64,000 bases of DNA, from positions 1,418,893 through 1,482,892 of the forward strand of contig JACEVL010000157.1 in assembly GCA_020284085.1 (NCBI GenBank), given 5' to 3'. Position numbers and translations under genes: made by a program. This DNA comes from Aporrectodea caliginosa. Its lineage: Eukaryota; Annelida; Clitellata; Crassiclitellata; Lumbricidae. Below the pieces are notes generated by a model. That model saw only the letters and a list, made by a program, of their open reading frames with translations. It had not been told where the DNA came from and searched no databases. Shown here piece by piece: positions 1-11,304 of the stretch; the first letter of the stretch is position 1, and the number at the start of each line of letters is the position of its first letter.

Positions 1-590
1 CCTCTTTGTGGTCATAGGCCTACTAATACTTGATTAGGCTATTCTCTATTCGATGTAGGCCTACTGGATCCCATTTTGGAACGCTCTTCCTACATAGGCC
101 TAGCCTATATGTTCAACGCCAACCGAACGCTAGGTTATTCAAACATAAACTCCGCCTTTATTTGCTTGAAGATACGTCCTGAGTTTGAATGATTAAGGTA
201 ATGGCTTCTGCTCAGTTGTGGTCTGAGCCATTAGTTAAGAGTTAAGACATAGGGCCTAGCCGCCTAGGCCTAGGCTAAGACAAGTGAAGACATAGGCTAA
301 GTTAAGAGTTTTTTCTGTCGATAGTTGTATTTACTTGGTTTGACGACTATTATTAACATCGGTAGCCTACGCCGTTGCCTTGCTTCCTATTCTACATAAG
401 GGGGCCATGGAAAGAGGGGTCCTCGAACCCTTAATTAGGTTCCTCTGTGTAAGAGAATGACTCATTTTCTGTAACCTCTCTATTGCTTCCTTGCAATTTG
501 GTAATCGAATAAATTTAATTGAAACTGAATTTACATATTTACATGTATAGGCCTACGTATGAAATTATAGGACATGGTGCTATTAGGATA
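1..590. other. Non-coding, TAGGCCTA-rich DNA
   Basis: No convincing coding exon is visible. The stretch is rich in the words TAGGCCTA, AGGCCTAC and GGGCCTA, for example around 15-120 and 240-300. The same words recur throughout the window at lower density. Confidence 0.6.
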
Positions 591-594
591 TTAG

Positions 595-1180
595 CTCTTT
601 TGCCGTGGACTTTTTATTGTGGCGACATCTCTTTGTTCTACAAAAACTATTATTACGTCAAGTCGTCAACTTTCTATTTTCAAATTTTTGTTCTATGTAG
701 GGCCTATTTCGTATTGTGACGACTTCTGTTTGTTATTCAAACACTATCATTACGTCACTATTTTGTCTATGGACAAAATAGTGACGTAATAATGGTGCCA
801 GGTCATTACTTTTTTCTATGTATAATTCGTATTGTGACGCCTAACTTCTCTTTGTTATATAGTTTTGTTGCGTCACGTACTTTGTTTATGGACAAGTTGC
901 TGCTTCGATAAAAGCTTTTGTACTAATTAACTTCGTATTATTATGACGACATCTCCTCGGTTTAAAACACTATTGTAACGGCATTAGCTATATGTTTAGG
1001 GACGCGTTGTTGTTACATGTAGGATAATGGTTATTCCGCATTGTGACGACATCTTTTTGTTCTACAAACACTATTGTTACGTCATTAGCTTCTTTATGAA
1101 CATGTTGCTGTTAGGATGATAGCTTTACAACATGGACTTCTTATTAATTGTGATGACATAATCTTTGTTGTATAAAATAC
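595..1180. repeat. Degenerate tandem repeat, about 105-bp unit, six copies
   Basis: The anchor word ATTGTGACGAC or a close variant recurs near 615, 713, 831, 935, 1040 and 1146, about every 98-118 bases. It is followed in most copies by a T-rich run with TTTGTT, then AAACACTAT, and then TTACGTCA. Most copies then contain TATGGACA or a variant. The copies have diverged and no open reading frame runs through them. Confidence 0.65.
749..790. repeat. 42-nt hairpin with 19-bp perfect arms
   Basis: The arms ATTACGTCACTATTTTGTC and GACAAAATAGTGACGTAAT are perfectly complementary around a TATG loop. It lies inside the second copy of the 105-bp repeat. Each arm contains a CRE-like TGACGTAA/TTACGTCA core. 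Confidence 0.85.
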
Positions 1181-1239
1181 ATAAAACGGATAAATCATAA
1201 AAGGTTCCCAAGTGCCAGTACAATGCTAATAGGCCTAAG

Positions 1240-1311
1240 ACATGTCAAGGGCCGGTTCAAAGGTCTCCAGGGGCCGGTCCCGGCCCAAAGGCCGTATGTT
1301 ACCCACCCCTG
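1240..1311 (-). mobile_element. hAT-type terminal fragment
   Basis: Read on the minus strand, the segment begins CAGGGGTGGGTAACATACGG and continues into GGCCGGGACCGGCCCC. This is the composition typical of hAT termini (CAGGGGTGGG followed by GGCC-rich sequence). The opposite end and the target duplication were not found, so it is only a fragment. Confidence 0.45.
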
Positions 1312-1625
1312 ATGTAAAGCTACGATGCAAGCTACGACCTACGGGTCGTCAAAGAATTTGCAAACCCCTTATAACACCTCTTTTCCCGGTCTGCATTAAT
1401 TTTGTCCACATATTACGCTCCCATCCCACTGTTCGAACGTTTTCAAAGGAGTACTTAGGACTACCTATTAGGATACCTTGTCGATCCTGCATGGCTATAG
1501 CTGCATGTGCTGCAGGGTGGAGTTCTTCAACTAATACCACCATGTCCAGCAAAGACTCTTTAATTAGATAGAGATTTTATGGCACTGGATGTACTTAAAT
1601 AAACTAGGCCTACAAGGGGAAGCGG
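1312..1625. other. No recognisable gene
   Basis: Short open frames exist on both strands here, about 110 codons on plus and 67 on minus. Neither contains a domain or motif I recognise and neither has matching splice signals. I treat the stretch as non-coding. Confidence 0.4.
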
Positions 1626-1629
1626 CATT

Positions 1630-1745
1630 GTATGTATGTATGTAGCCTATATATGTATGTATGTATGTATGCATGTATGAGTGTGTATGTGTGTGTATGT
1701 TTGTATGTGTATGTGTGTGTATGTATGTTGTATGCATGTATGTAT
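1630..1745. repeat. (TGTA)n microsatellite
   Basis: Imperfect TATG/TGTA tetranucleotide repeat with TGTG variants. Confidence 0.9.
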
Positions 1746-2062
1746 GTACAAGTAAATACTACGTACAGAAACAGAATTATTCACTATCTTCACCGTTTGA
1801 CTGGTTTCCAGTAAGTAACTGTTGAGTTGCGATGGCCATCTGTCGAGCCTTTGCTTGTCTTCATCACAATTTCCAATTCCAAAGCGCAGATATGGTCCTG
1901 AATTTCAGTTGACCGAACGAAATTCACGCATCTGGCACGTACGCCAGCTCGGTCCAATAAACTTCATTCAACTTTTTCAAGACAAAGTGCTGATGAAATA
2001 GTAGACCCTCCAGAGTCCAGAATTAAGGAGTACATCATTGGTGCTGCAGAAACGCAATGCAT

Positions 2063-2194
<132 letters not shown>

Positions 2195-2199
2195 AGCTG

Positions 2200-3468
2200 G
2201 AGGTGGCAAATCGATGCAGAAAGCCCAGATCCTCAACTTAAAGTTAAGCTGTGCCACAGCCTACATTATGCGAACCTTACAGCTCTTTGCATTAGCAAAT
2301 CACATAGGCTATAACGTCTTCAAGTGTTGGGGCCGACGAATGCAAGAGTGCCTATAATCGTAATCGTAAACTCGATATTTCTAGAGCGCCCACAAAAGCG
2401 AAGTCGCGGGAACCAGCTTATTCTCAGGCGCTTTATCAACAAAACAAAATCGATAGGAAGGGGTCAAGATCCGGAGAGTCAAGCAGGCAGACGGTCAGAC
2501 GGCTAAGGCGGATGACGTTTAGAGTTGAAATGGTGAGGGAGGAGAAGGAATCGGGATAGGATTTGTGAAAGAGCAGTGCTTTCAGTTTAGAGTGAAAGAC
2601 CTGTGGAGAGATAGCAAGAGGTGAGGTATAGGGCCTACGACAACCTTAAAACGGCCCTGGATAGGCCTACGTACAACTTAGGCTACAGGCAAGGAAAACT
2701 GGACTTACAACCCCAACACTCATGACTTCCTTTTATTAGCCATTTCCATTCTCCAAAAGCTGCTGCATGATGACCTTAATCCTGCGCTAGTAGCGGTTTT
2801 TCCTGTCATTCCTTTCACGCCTGCTATTGATCAGATATGGAGGAATGATTGATGACAGTTCCTCTATCCTTCACCCGCATACAATCTGCATAATGTAAAC
2901 GTCGACTACACGTTTTCTATATAGCGACCGTATGGCCCCGACCCTGCTCATTTCTTAATGAATTGATGGGCAAGATCCTTCACGATCGCTGCCCGCCGTC
3001 TGAATGGATTGGGTGCCACAGTATACTGCCACGCCAATTAAGGTCCCCGTGTACGGACCGTGCTATCGCGAGATTGAAATCTCCGAAATAAGCCACCATC
3101 GGTATGCGATATGTCATCCTCACGCTCAAGGGTGCCTAGATATATGCGCTCTATAGTCAATGTACCTAACCAGGCCAGTGGCCTTATTTATACCTAAGCA
3201 TCATTCATACCATACTCCATAGTCTATAATGTGAACACGAAGATACTGTATATCTGAACTTCTGCAGGGTTTGCCGAGGGTTATCGTGCACGCAGTTTTG
3301 GTCTAACGAGGAAACTCTAGACTGGAGTAAACTAAACTTGGGCCTATAGCACAAGTTAGTCTGTTTTAAATGCATATGACCACGTAATTACATCACTGGA
3401 AGATATTTTGGTCTAAGTTTGGAGTATCAGTGTAGTCAAAGCCACAAATTAGTCATGGAGTCTCCCCA
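2200..3468. other. Non-coding stretch
   Basis: No exon with supporting splice sites or a known motif was found. Around 2628-2665 lies a word of the form GGGCCTACGACAACCTTAAAACGG that recurs in diverged form at 42304-42340. Both are probably ends of the same hAT-like repeat. Confidence 0.5.
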
Positions 3469-3471
3469 CTA

Positions 3472-3921
3472 GGGGCCGTCCATAAATGACGTCACGCACC
3501 TAGGGGGGAGGAAATTTGTGACGATGTGTGACATGGGGTGGGGTCTGAGAAGTGTGACGTCACACCAGGTCTGTTATTAAATTTAACAATTAACAACAAT
3601 TTAATTTTATTAATAACAGGACTAATGTTGAGGATTAAATTTTCATTATTTTTTAAATTATTTTAATGTATACGGGCACCATTATTAATAATTTTCTAAT
3701 TATTTAATTATCTGGTCACCGTTAGATTTTAAAATATTCATGCTTTTCCCTATTTGTTCCATGAAGGAGCATTTGCTTCGCCATGGAAATTTGGTTTTTG
3801 GGGTCAGAGCCTTGTGACATCATTTTCAGAGGGGTGTTACGTTTTGTTACGAAGTGTGACGAGGGGGGGGGGGGTGGGTAAAATCGGCCAAAATTGCGTG
3901 ACGTCATTTATGGACGGCCCC
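3472..3921. mobile_element. 450-bp MITE with long TIRs, copy 1 (complete)
   Basis: The ends are inverted repeats: GGGGCCGTCCATAAATGACG on the left is mirrored by CGTCATTTATGGACGGCCCC on the right, and the match extends into GTCACGC. The trinucleotide CTA flanks both sides (3469-3471 and 3922-3924), which fits a 3-bp target duplication. There is no coding capacity. A second copy lies at 62893. I infer a non-autonomous DNA transposon; the 3-bp duplication would fit a PIF/Harbinger type, but the superfamily is not certain. Confidence 0.85.
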
Positions 3922-3924
3922 CTA

Positions 3925-5388
3925 CCTGTCTAGTGTCTACCCTACTCAGAAATGAACAGGTAACATTAAAAATTAGATTCAACTGAATGCATTACAATGA
4001 ATATACAGTAACTGGCTACAGGAGACAACAGCCTCATTTACTTCTGGACAACATTACTCACATGCACCATTTTTACCTTGAGCTACTACACAAAAGCTCA
4101 TAACTTACCCAAGTCACAGCAAGGTATGCATTGGCTAACAAGCCCTAACAACTATTACACATCAAATCATTTTTCAGGTTTAAAATCAAGAGTATTCATT
4201 AACTTTTCTTAACTATCAAAAAATTATAACAGAAGATAGCTACTTCTTGTGACTAATATCCTTTGTTTTGTTGTTAAGAATAAAAACAAACAGATTTCTT
4301 AACCACTTCTATCATCTATTCCATAACCATATCTGTCAGTGTAACAACTTCATTTTGGAGCACTGGAGGGGCCAGGCATTCAGTTGGAGGTGCACTGCCC
4401 CTCTGTAGAGCCACCACTGATTACAAATAGCAAAAGATTAACCAAGTCAAAAACAGAAACACGTGTAGCGGGGTACACGTACCTACAGCCTAACCTCCAC
4501 TAGACATGTTTGTCAGAAACAGAAAATATTTTCCCAAAATTAAGTGCCTTTATTTTAAAGCGTGGAAGCCTTTTAGAAAACTCTTTATATGTCTCAAAAC
4601 TACTTCATTAGAGTTAATTAAAACATAAAAGCTAACCATTACAAATACTCTATTTTCTGTAATATGGACTATTCCATCAACCTTGAGCCACTTCTTGATG
4701 AATATTTGTTTTTGACTTGACTGTGCTCTTCCAAGTTGTAAATTTCCAAGTAATCAATCTAGGTTCATCAACATTTCAATCAGTTTCCTGTGGGTAAAAT
4801 AATTTCTGGTCAAATCATTCATTAATTTAAAAAAATGGGTATTAATCTGTACCAGGCTACTACCAGCTGTCAGGTTTGAGTATGTATGTATTATTATTAC
4901 TATCAATATTATACATATGTAATAATAATAGCAATGATACTAACATGTATCAACATTACCACATCAGCATTAATCCGTGGTGCAGATAACAGAAAAATAC
5001 ACTTATTACAGAAAGGTCAATCCAACAAGTTATCCTCCTCAGTCAATCCAAACTAAAGTATTGCTCAAATTGTGTTTGACGTAGAATGAAAGTGAGCAAG
5101 CCCAACCATCAACAGACAGGCTACAAAGGCATATATAGATACGAATGTCATTATTCACAAATATATTGACGAGAGAGCTATTATTTACAAATTAGATGTA
5201 ATGTTCTTCATACATCAGGCTGTAATAATCACAAATTGTAACATCATCAAACATCTTTCCTTCTCTTGCTGTCTCTGTCTATGGTATTTCTAATCAGGGA
5301 TAAACATTTAAATGGACATTTAAATGTTGTTTTGTAATTTAGTTTTTCAGCAACATTTATGCTAGCCTTCTTGGTACTTACTACTTGC
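3925..5388. other. Non-coding, A+T-rich; probable 3' flank/UTR of the THAP gene
   Basis: No exon was recognised. On the minus strand this is downstream of the THAP gene stop codon at 5389, so part of it is probably 3' untranslated sequence. I could not place a polyadenylation site with confidence. Confidence 0.4.
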
Positions 5389-6747
5389 TCACTCTGGGTG
5401 GTTGTCATCTGTCTCTAGATCTGCAGGTGGTATGCTGGCTTCAGGTGTTAGTTCAGAGTCTGGGCTTCCTAACGTTTCCGAGACAAACCTTCTTAATGTT
5501 CCCTCTGAAGGCAAAGCTAGATGCTGTGATACAAATCTGAATGCAGCAGAACTCTTATACAACAACTGCAACCCAAAGATCTTATCACTGGTCGACCACC
5601 GATAACCGTTCTTCTCTTTCTGGCTGTTCAACAACTGTGCGCGAAGTAAAGACAGTTGTACAGGTGTAAGAAAACGTTTAGCAGCCGCCAGTATGGCTTC
5701 AACCGATTGATGCGGTCTTGTCGACTCTGGCGGTGTTTCACTGATTTTTCTTTTTAAGGCTTCGATCTTGCGATTCTTTCTCCAGAGCTGTGAATACATC
5801 TTGTGTAGTTTTTGTTTCAGCTTTTTTTCAGCAGGAGTTTCCGGTGGTTTATTCACGCGCGACACCGACACTCGTTGGGCAACGTTCGGAACAGCCGCAG
5901 TTGCTTCCCTCACAAAACCTCCTGTTGGAGTGCTTGTAATGGCAGTACTCTGAAGTTCAGTCTGCTTTAACGATCCGCACACCATGCGAAGAGGCGTAGC
6001 TGTTGGATGTGTACTTTGTGCAGTGATGCCTGGCATTGCTTTATATGTAGCAGGAGCTGCTAAAATGGCTTGAACTGGTCTAATGAGTTTAGTTGGCTGT
6101 GTGTTTACAACTGCAGGTTTAAACATTACTTTTTTATAGATCATTTTATTCAACGGCGATTGCAGCTGACCAACCTTTGGCATCAATTTTATTATTCGCA
6201 TGACAGGAGTTGGTGGTGACGTGATTGTTAAAGGTACCAGCATCTGTTTGTTTACATTCAGAAGACGTGCAGCAGCTTCCAAGAGAGGGCTGACTGCTGG
6301 AGTGGTGGCAGCAGTAGTCACACATTCCATTTTCTGCTTCTTCACAGGTGTGTCACTTGGTCTAATTTTAAATATTAGCAACGGCTGCTTTAGACGAGGA
6401 GCAGCAGTTGCTTTCTCTACATTGCTGCATGTTTCACTGGTTGCAGTAATAGTCTCACATTCAGTCTTCCGTTTATTCACAGGCGTGTCACGTGCTCCAA
6501 TTTCAAATGGTACTGATGGCGGTTGGTCGACCTTCAGAAGAGGAGCTGCAGTCACTTTCTCTGCATTGCTGCCTGTTTCAGTTGTCGAACCGCCAGTATT
6601 CTTGCAATCAGTTTCAACAGACAAGCTTAATGAAGGCACATCCTTCGAAGTAACACCTTGTTTTGTACGAAGAGCAGAGGCCATTCCTGTCCTTCGTCTG
6701 AAGGGCAACTTGCGTGTACAGCCAATTTTTGGCGGAGGATTTGGGAC
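5389..6747 (-). CDS. THAP protein, last coding exon (P-element-transposase-like region)
   Basis: This exon has 452 sense codons and ends in TGA at 5389-5391. It opens after a polypyrimidine tract and CAG (6750-6748) with V-P-N-P-P-P-K and then R-K-L-P-F-R-R-R, the basic linker typical after a THAP zinc finger. The middle, about 300 residues, is low-complexity Thr/Ala/Pro sequence. A predicted coiled coil (KLHKMYSQLWRKNRKIEALK) follows. The C-terminal part contains Y-R-W-S, then K-I-F-G-L-Q-L-L-Y, then a F-V-S-Q-H-L-A-L-P-S-E-G-T-L-R-R-F run, which resembles the helix-turn-helix region before the catalytic domain of P-element/THAP9 transposases. The catalytic domain itself is absent. I infer a host THAP transcription-factor-like protein derived from a P-element lineage. 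Confidence 0.75.
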   Translation of the reverse strand, partial: VPNPPPKIGCTRKLPFRRRTGMASALRTKQGVTSKDVPSLSLSVETDCKNTGGSTTETGSNAEKVTAAPLLKVDQPPSVPFEIGARDTPVNKRKTECETITATSETCSNVEKATAAPRLKQPLLIFKIRPSDTPVKKQKMECVTTAATTPAVSPLLEAAARLLNVNKQMLVPLTITSPPTPVMRIIKLMPKVGQLQSPLNKMIYKKVMFKPAVVNTQPTKLIRPVQAILAAPATYKAMPGITAQSTHPTATPLRMVCGSLKQTELQSTAITSTPTGGFVREATAAVPNVAQRVSVSRVNKPPETPAEKKLKQKLHKMYSQLWRKNRKIEALKRKISETPPESTRPHQSVEAILAAAKRFLTPVQLSLLRAQLLNSQKEKNGYRWSTSDKIFGLQLLYKSSAAFRFVSQHLALPSEGTLRRFVSETLGSPDSELTPEASIPPADLETDDNHPE

Positions 6748-8323
6748 CTGCAATAGTAGAAAACCTCTAATTACAACATTTCAAGGAAAGCAATACAAAG
6801 TCATGCAAATCACCTTCAGATGCCCATCAAAGAATTATTCATATTTTTATTACATCTGTATTCATATAGCTCCACAAACTAATAAAGCATCAATTGATAT
6901 GACTCAGCAGCAATTGCAAATTAAGACTTTGTATACAAATGTATAAGGTCCCTACACATTAAGCTACTCAAGTCAGGAGAGCAGACTCAAGCCCATACAA
7001 ACCCCAATGGAGGGGTAAACCATTCAATTTCATTTCCTGCTCCTCTGGTTCATGCATTTTTCTCCAAACTTTTCTTTAGATGGTTTATTAGGGGTTTGGC
7101 ACAGGGGTGTTAAAGAGCTGGCCCATGGGTCATTTCTGGCCCACTGATTGTTTTTCTGGCCCGTGGAGCCTTGCCTAGACTACTGTGATGTTAGTGACTG
7201 ATAATGAAGATCAAAATTAAGCTTTCATAAGCCTCATTTGACTATATGCATGCTAAAAAATGCACCATTTAAGATTTAGTTTTTCAAAAAATTTCTGACG
7301 ATGGGTTCTAAATCCAGTGTGGACCTGTTAACTCACTGTCATTGGGAGACAAGCCAATGGACACTGCACGTTAACTGGAACGTGTGTAAAACGGACTAAT
7401 GCAAAAATAACCTATTTAACTAAATCCAGTCATTCGTCCGACCAACAGACTGTGCATTTGACCATCAGTCCATCCTAGCCTATCTATCTGACCGGCATTC
7501 CATCCATCCGACCATCAGTCCATCCATCTGACGGGTACGTTAACCGATACAGCATGTTAAGTAAATAGCTTTGGGGACATAACAAAACTTTGTGTTAAGC
7601 GGAACAGAACGTTATTTGGGAGCACGTAGACGCGTCCATACTGTACCACGATTGTTAGCATTTGTAATTTTCACTCATCAAGTATGACACACTCAAAGCC
7701 CAAATTAAACATCACGACTGCATATAACACTGACTACACACCTTGATAATGCCACACTCTCCTCAAAAGAAATTTGACTTCATTTTACAATTCTCACAAA
7801 CCTTCTGCTACACCTTTCAGCTGAATGAGCAAATCGACACGTATTTCACTATCACAAACCCACCAACAAGGATCAGTCAACTACCTAGTTTGGCCTGGTA
7901 TGCATTTTAACATGCACATTAATTTTACTTGGTGCATAATGAGCATCGACAGCTGCCTTCTGCATCGTAAATGCATTACAAATAAACTCTAACTATTATT
8001 AAGGCCAATCAGACCTTTCCACAGACTGGATATGCATTTAAGTCAAATACGACAGTTAATACGCAGCATGTGAAGCTTGAGTACGATATGGTCCGACTAC
8101 TGGCAGCAAGTAAATGCATGGGTAATAGGTAGATTTATTCGATATTCTACCAGGCACGTAGCGAGACTTAAATTCAAGAGGAGGCAACTTCACAGATCAT
8201 TGGCAAAATCCTGGTCATTGGGGTCATTAGTCAATCGAAGTTTCAGTATATAAAAAAGTAAGAGGAGGCAACTGCCTCCTCGTGCTTCAATGTAGCTACG
8301 CCTATGTATTCTACATGACTAAC
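6748..8323 (-). other. Intron between the two THAP exons
   Basis: It starts with donor GTTAGT (8323-8318) and ends with TTGCAG (6753-6748). It contains a hAT-type terminus near 7102 and a degenerate CCATC/GACC repeat near 7440-7530. No other coding exon was seen. Confidence 0.6.
7102..7190 (+). mobile_element. hAT-type terminal fragment
   Basis: Begins CAGGGGTGTTAAAGAGCTGG and continues through several GGCCCATGGG/TGGCCC words, as in hAT elements with CAGGGGTGTC-type ends. The other terminus was not identified. Confidence 0.5.
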
Positions 8324-8489
8324 ATCAAATAATGTAGGTACGGCATTCCAGTTGAGTCTTTTATGCAACACATTTGCAAACTGGCTGTCTTCAAAGTGGG
8401 AACTGCACAAGGCGTAGTTCTTGCGTAGTTGATCAGGCGTCTTGTCATCAAGGTCTCCACGTCTCGTATTGATCACCCACTTCTTGCAC
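8324..8489 (-). CDS. THAP zinc-finger exon (C-terminal half of the THAP domain)
   Basis: It translates to C-K-K-W-V-I-N-T-R-R, then a spacer, Y-A-L-C-S-S-H-F-E-D, and finally N-W-N-A-V-P-T-L-F-D. This matches the second half of the THAP C2CH DNA-binding zinc finger: the conserved W, the C..H pair (CSSH), and the AVPTLF box. The acceptor AG is at 8491-8490 and the donor GTTAGT starts at 8323. Joining to 6747 in frame gives F-D-V-P-N-P-P-P, a common THAP junction. The exon begins in phase 2, so an upstream exon with the first zinc ligands (C-x2-4-C) must exist. I did not find it between 8.5 and 11 kb. Confidence 0.8.
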
Positions 8490-10112
8490 CTAACAAATGT
8501 TCAGATTTAAATGAATGAACAGAAAATGTAGGCCTGGACTGCAGTAATTGTAAATTCTACATTTCTAAAGCATTAATTAAAATCAGAACAGGACGCCACC
8601 AGGACCCTGCAACAAGTCCACGTGGCTCGCCAGAGATAGCAGATATCTGGTTGTTCAGAAACCAGATAGGGAGGCATACAAATAAAGGAACTCTAATGGT
8701 GGGTGGCATTAAGGTTGAGAGAAATGGAAAAGCTTTAGAGTGAATGAATTATGACATGACTTCTTCAGTTTTGAAATGGAAAAATTGAGGAATGACAGAT
8801 AGGGCCAGTTGCATTGTTTCAAGAATAATCCACACTGCAAACCATCATGATGAACTGTGGGAACTGCACAAAGCCAGTCTGCACCAGATTCAATCCACTC
8901 ACTTTGTGGTTTAATTCCAAGTGCTGATCAATGCAGTGGATGGTTAGGCATGCACAGCATTGTTTTCCAAGGACCAAGGACACAGATTAACACGAATGAA
9001 TAAAGCTATAGCAGCAACAACATCTTCTTCCTGGAAAAGGAGCGACGTTACTGCAAGAACATGATCGCTCGAGACTATAAAGACTTCTGACGCCACTGAT
9101 TCTGGTACACAAAGACCTCTGTACCTCTGCTACAATGGACCACATAGCGCAACGTTTGCTGACCGACTCGAGATCGACACACAAAGTTCCCTGACAAATG
9201 CCATGGCAGTGCAGGTAACTGAAGCACGTGTCAGGATGACGATCATGAATGCAATACACTTTGCTACAGCAAGACAGTGTATCATTTCTTGCACATATTC
9301 CTTATATGCAAATATTTTGGCTTGTTGGCAATGACTCGAGCATGCAATACAAGACAGATTGGACGTGGCAAAACCAGAAATTTTGGGAGACTGGCAGGAA
9401 CAGAATTGAAATAATCCCAGCACATCATGATGAATGAGGGAACGAAGGTCACTGCAGCACTGAAAGACAGATTGCACCGTATGACTCGCAAGTGGCACAA
9501 CTGGTCAAACCAGGATTTACAAAGATGTCACAACATTCACATGGTCCACCATTGATAGCTCTGTTCAAAAGCACACTCAGGCCGTAGACAACAGTATAAT
9601 GTATAACAATGCATAAGTTGCATACTTGTCAGCTTATTTTTAGTAAACGAAAATTGATTGAACAGCGTTGGTTTCATTCAAGGAATCACAACATAATCAA
9701 TTCCTCATAAACCTTTTATTGCGCCCAACACATGTTTCCAGTCAAATATACTATATCTCTGTGGGAATTGACTGCAGCTGATTTGAAGACACCCAACTTT
9801 GTACTATAGCTAAAACAGCTACAATGGCCTGCTGCAAGACACAGGCAAGTGTGTCAGATAGATGGCATGTAGAGTAACTGCTGGGACCCATGCTCCCATA
9901 CCAGTAATGGGTCGATTTAGATAGCCTGTGTATAAAATGTATAGGAGCTCATGAATAACAACTAACAACTGAATGATACAAGAAATGCTGTTTTTCAAGT
10001 TTTTCAGATTTGAATAAGCTGGCCATGCATGATAGAGTTACTGGAAGGATGTGTTGTGCTACGTGGGACTAGCAGCGCTCTACTGTGTTAGGGTTAGCGT
10101 CGTCATTAGAAA
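8490..10112. other. Non-coding stretch, probably THAP intron or upstream region
   Basis: Several short open frames exist but none encodes the missing N-terminal half of the THAP domain or any domain I know. No long repeat was recognised. Confidence 0.4.
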
Positions 10113-10121
10113 CATGGTACC

Positions 10122-10537
10122 AGCGCGACCACTCTCCACTTTCTTAAATCCCAAGCTCTTGCCAGAAAATCCCAAGATTGGGTACAAGTGTACAAAAATT
10201 CCACGTTACTGTAAAGGAAAAAGTTGTGCTGAAATATTAAATGCGTTTTAACAATCACAATTATTCACGAAAATGCCTAGCTAAAAACTGGCAAAGATAA
10301 AACAAGGGCATGACATTGAATTAACAAATTACGATGTTTACAAGTAACAATAAATGATAAAAGTCTTTCAGAGCGAGTTTTTTCAAATCTGATTTGCTGC
10401 CAATGTTGAGAAGAACAGTAAAAAACTAGACTGTAGACCTTAAAAGAATCCCAAGATTGCTATGCAAAATCCCCAGATCCCAAGTCGACCCCAAAATCCC
10501 AAGATCTTGGGAAGAATCCCAAGGAGTGGTCACATTG
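10122..10537. mobile_element. 416-bp candidate TIR element with 9-bp target duplication
   Basis: The nine bases CATGGTACC occur directly on both sides (10113-10121 and 10538-10546). Imperfect inverted ends share GACCACTCTCC/GGAGTGGTC. The interior contains at least seven copies of TCCCAAG, mostly as AAATCCCAAG or GAATCCCAAG, clustered near both ends. A 9-bp duplication would suit a Mutator-like (MULE) MITE, but the family is inferred from the duplication length only. Confidence 0.5.
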
Positions 10538-10546
10538 CATGGTACC

Positions 10547-11300
10547 TTCCGCGCAGCATGCCAAAAGATGTCGTAGAACGCCAGTAGACTTACGCACCCC
10601 ATTTCTAAATGTTTGCCCTCAGACGGCCATGCTCTTTACATCTGATCGACTGCAGGCGGGCAAGTTACGCTTTACCACACACAGGTGCCTTATTATCGCT
10701 CGCAGAAAACGCCTTTCTGCATAAAATACGCAACGGCGCCTTTACCTCCTAATAAAATTATGGCAAGCTTATAGAATCGGGGGCTGAAGTTTAAGTTTGC
10801 CAAAATTATTGTAATTAATGGAGGATCATGGATCAGGTGGGGCATATGATCAATTACTCTATTTCTTGACCATTTATTTGAACAGCAAAATAATTATAAT
10901 ATTACTGCAAACCGTAGATGCATCATGTCTTTGCTTATAAACAGTACCTTTTTACATCACTTGGGAATCTGAAAAACGATATGTCTCCGTTTTTATGACT
11001 GCTATTTCCACAATTTATTGCTGCACAAAAGTGCGGCATTTTAGGAAAAATAAGAGAAAAGTAGAATCTGGTTCCGTTCCACTATTGATCTGAGCATGCT
11101 CGGAGTATACTCCTGCCGCATGTACAAGAAGAGTATGCATATTAAAACGATTTGAAAGAATTCTTGGCTTATCTTGATTACTATAGAACCTAGTGACTAT
11201 AAATTTATTTATCAACGGGTCAGTTTTGTTGGAATGTTAATTGGAATAAGTGGCATGCATGAATTGGAACTTTTAGATATTTCATGCCAAAAGTGCTCAC
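10547..11300. other. Non-coding stretch
   Basis: No exon, RNA gene or clear repeat was recognised. Confidence 0.4.
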
Positions 11301-11304
11301 AGGT

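Noticed and set aside
1242..1571. 110-codon plus frame and 67-codon minus frame
   Set aside because: No motif is recognisable, the frame starts in a hAT terminal fragment, and no splice support was found.
6200..6946. 248-codon plus-strand open frame
   Set aside because: It is antisense to the THAP exon, which has motif and splice support. The plus frame has no recognisable motif.
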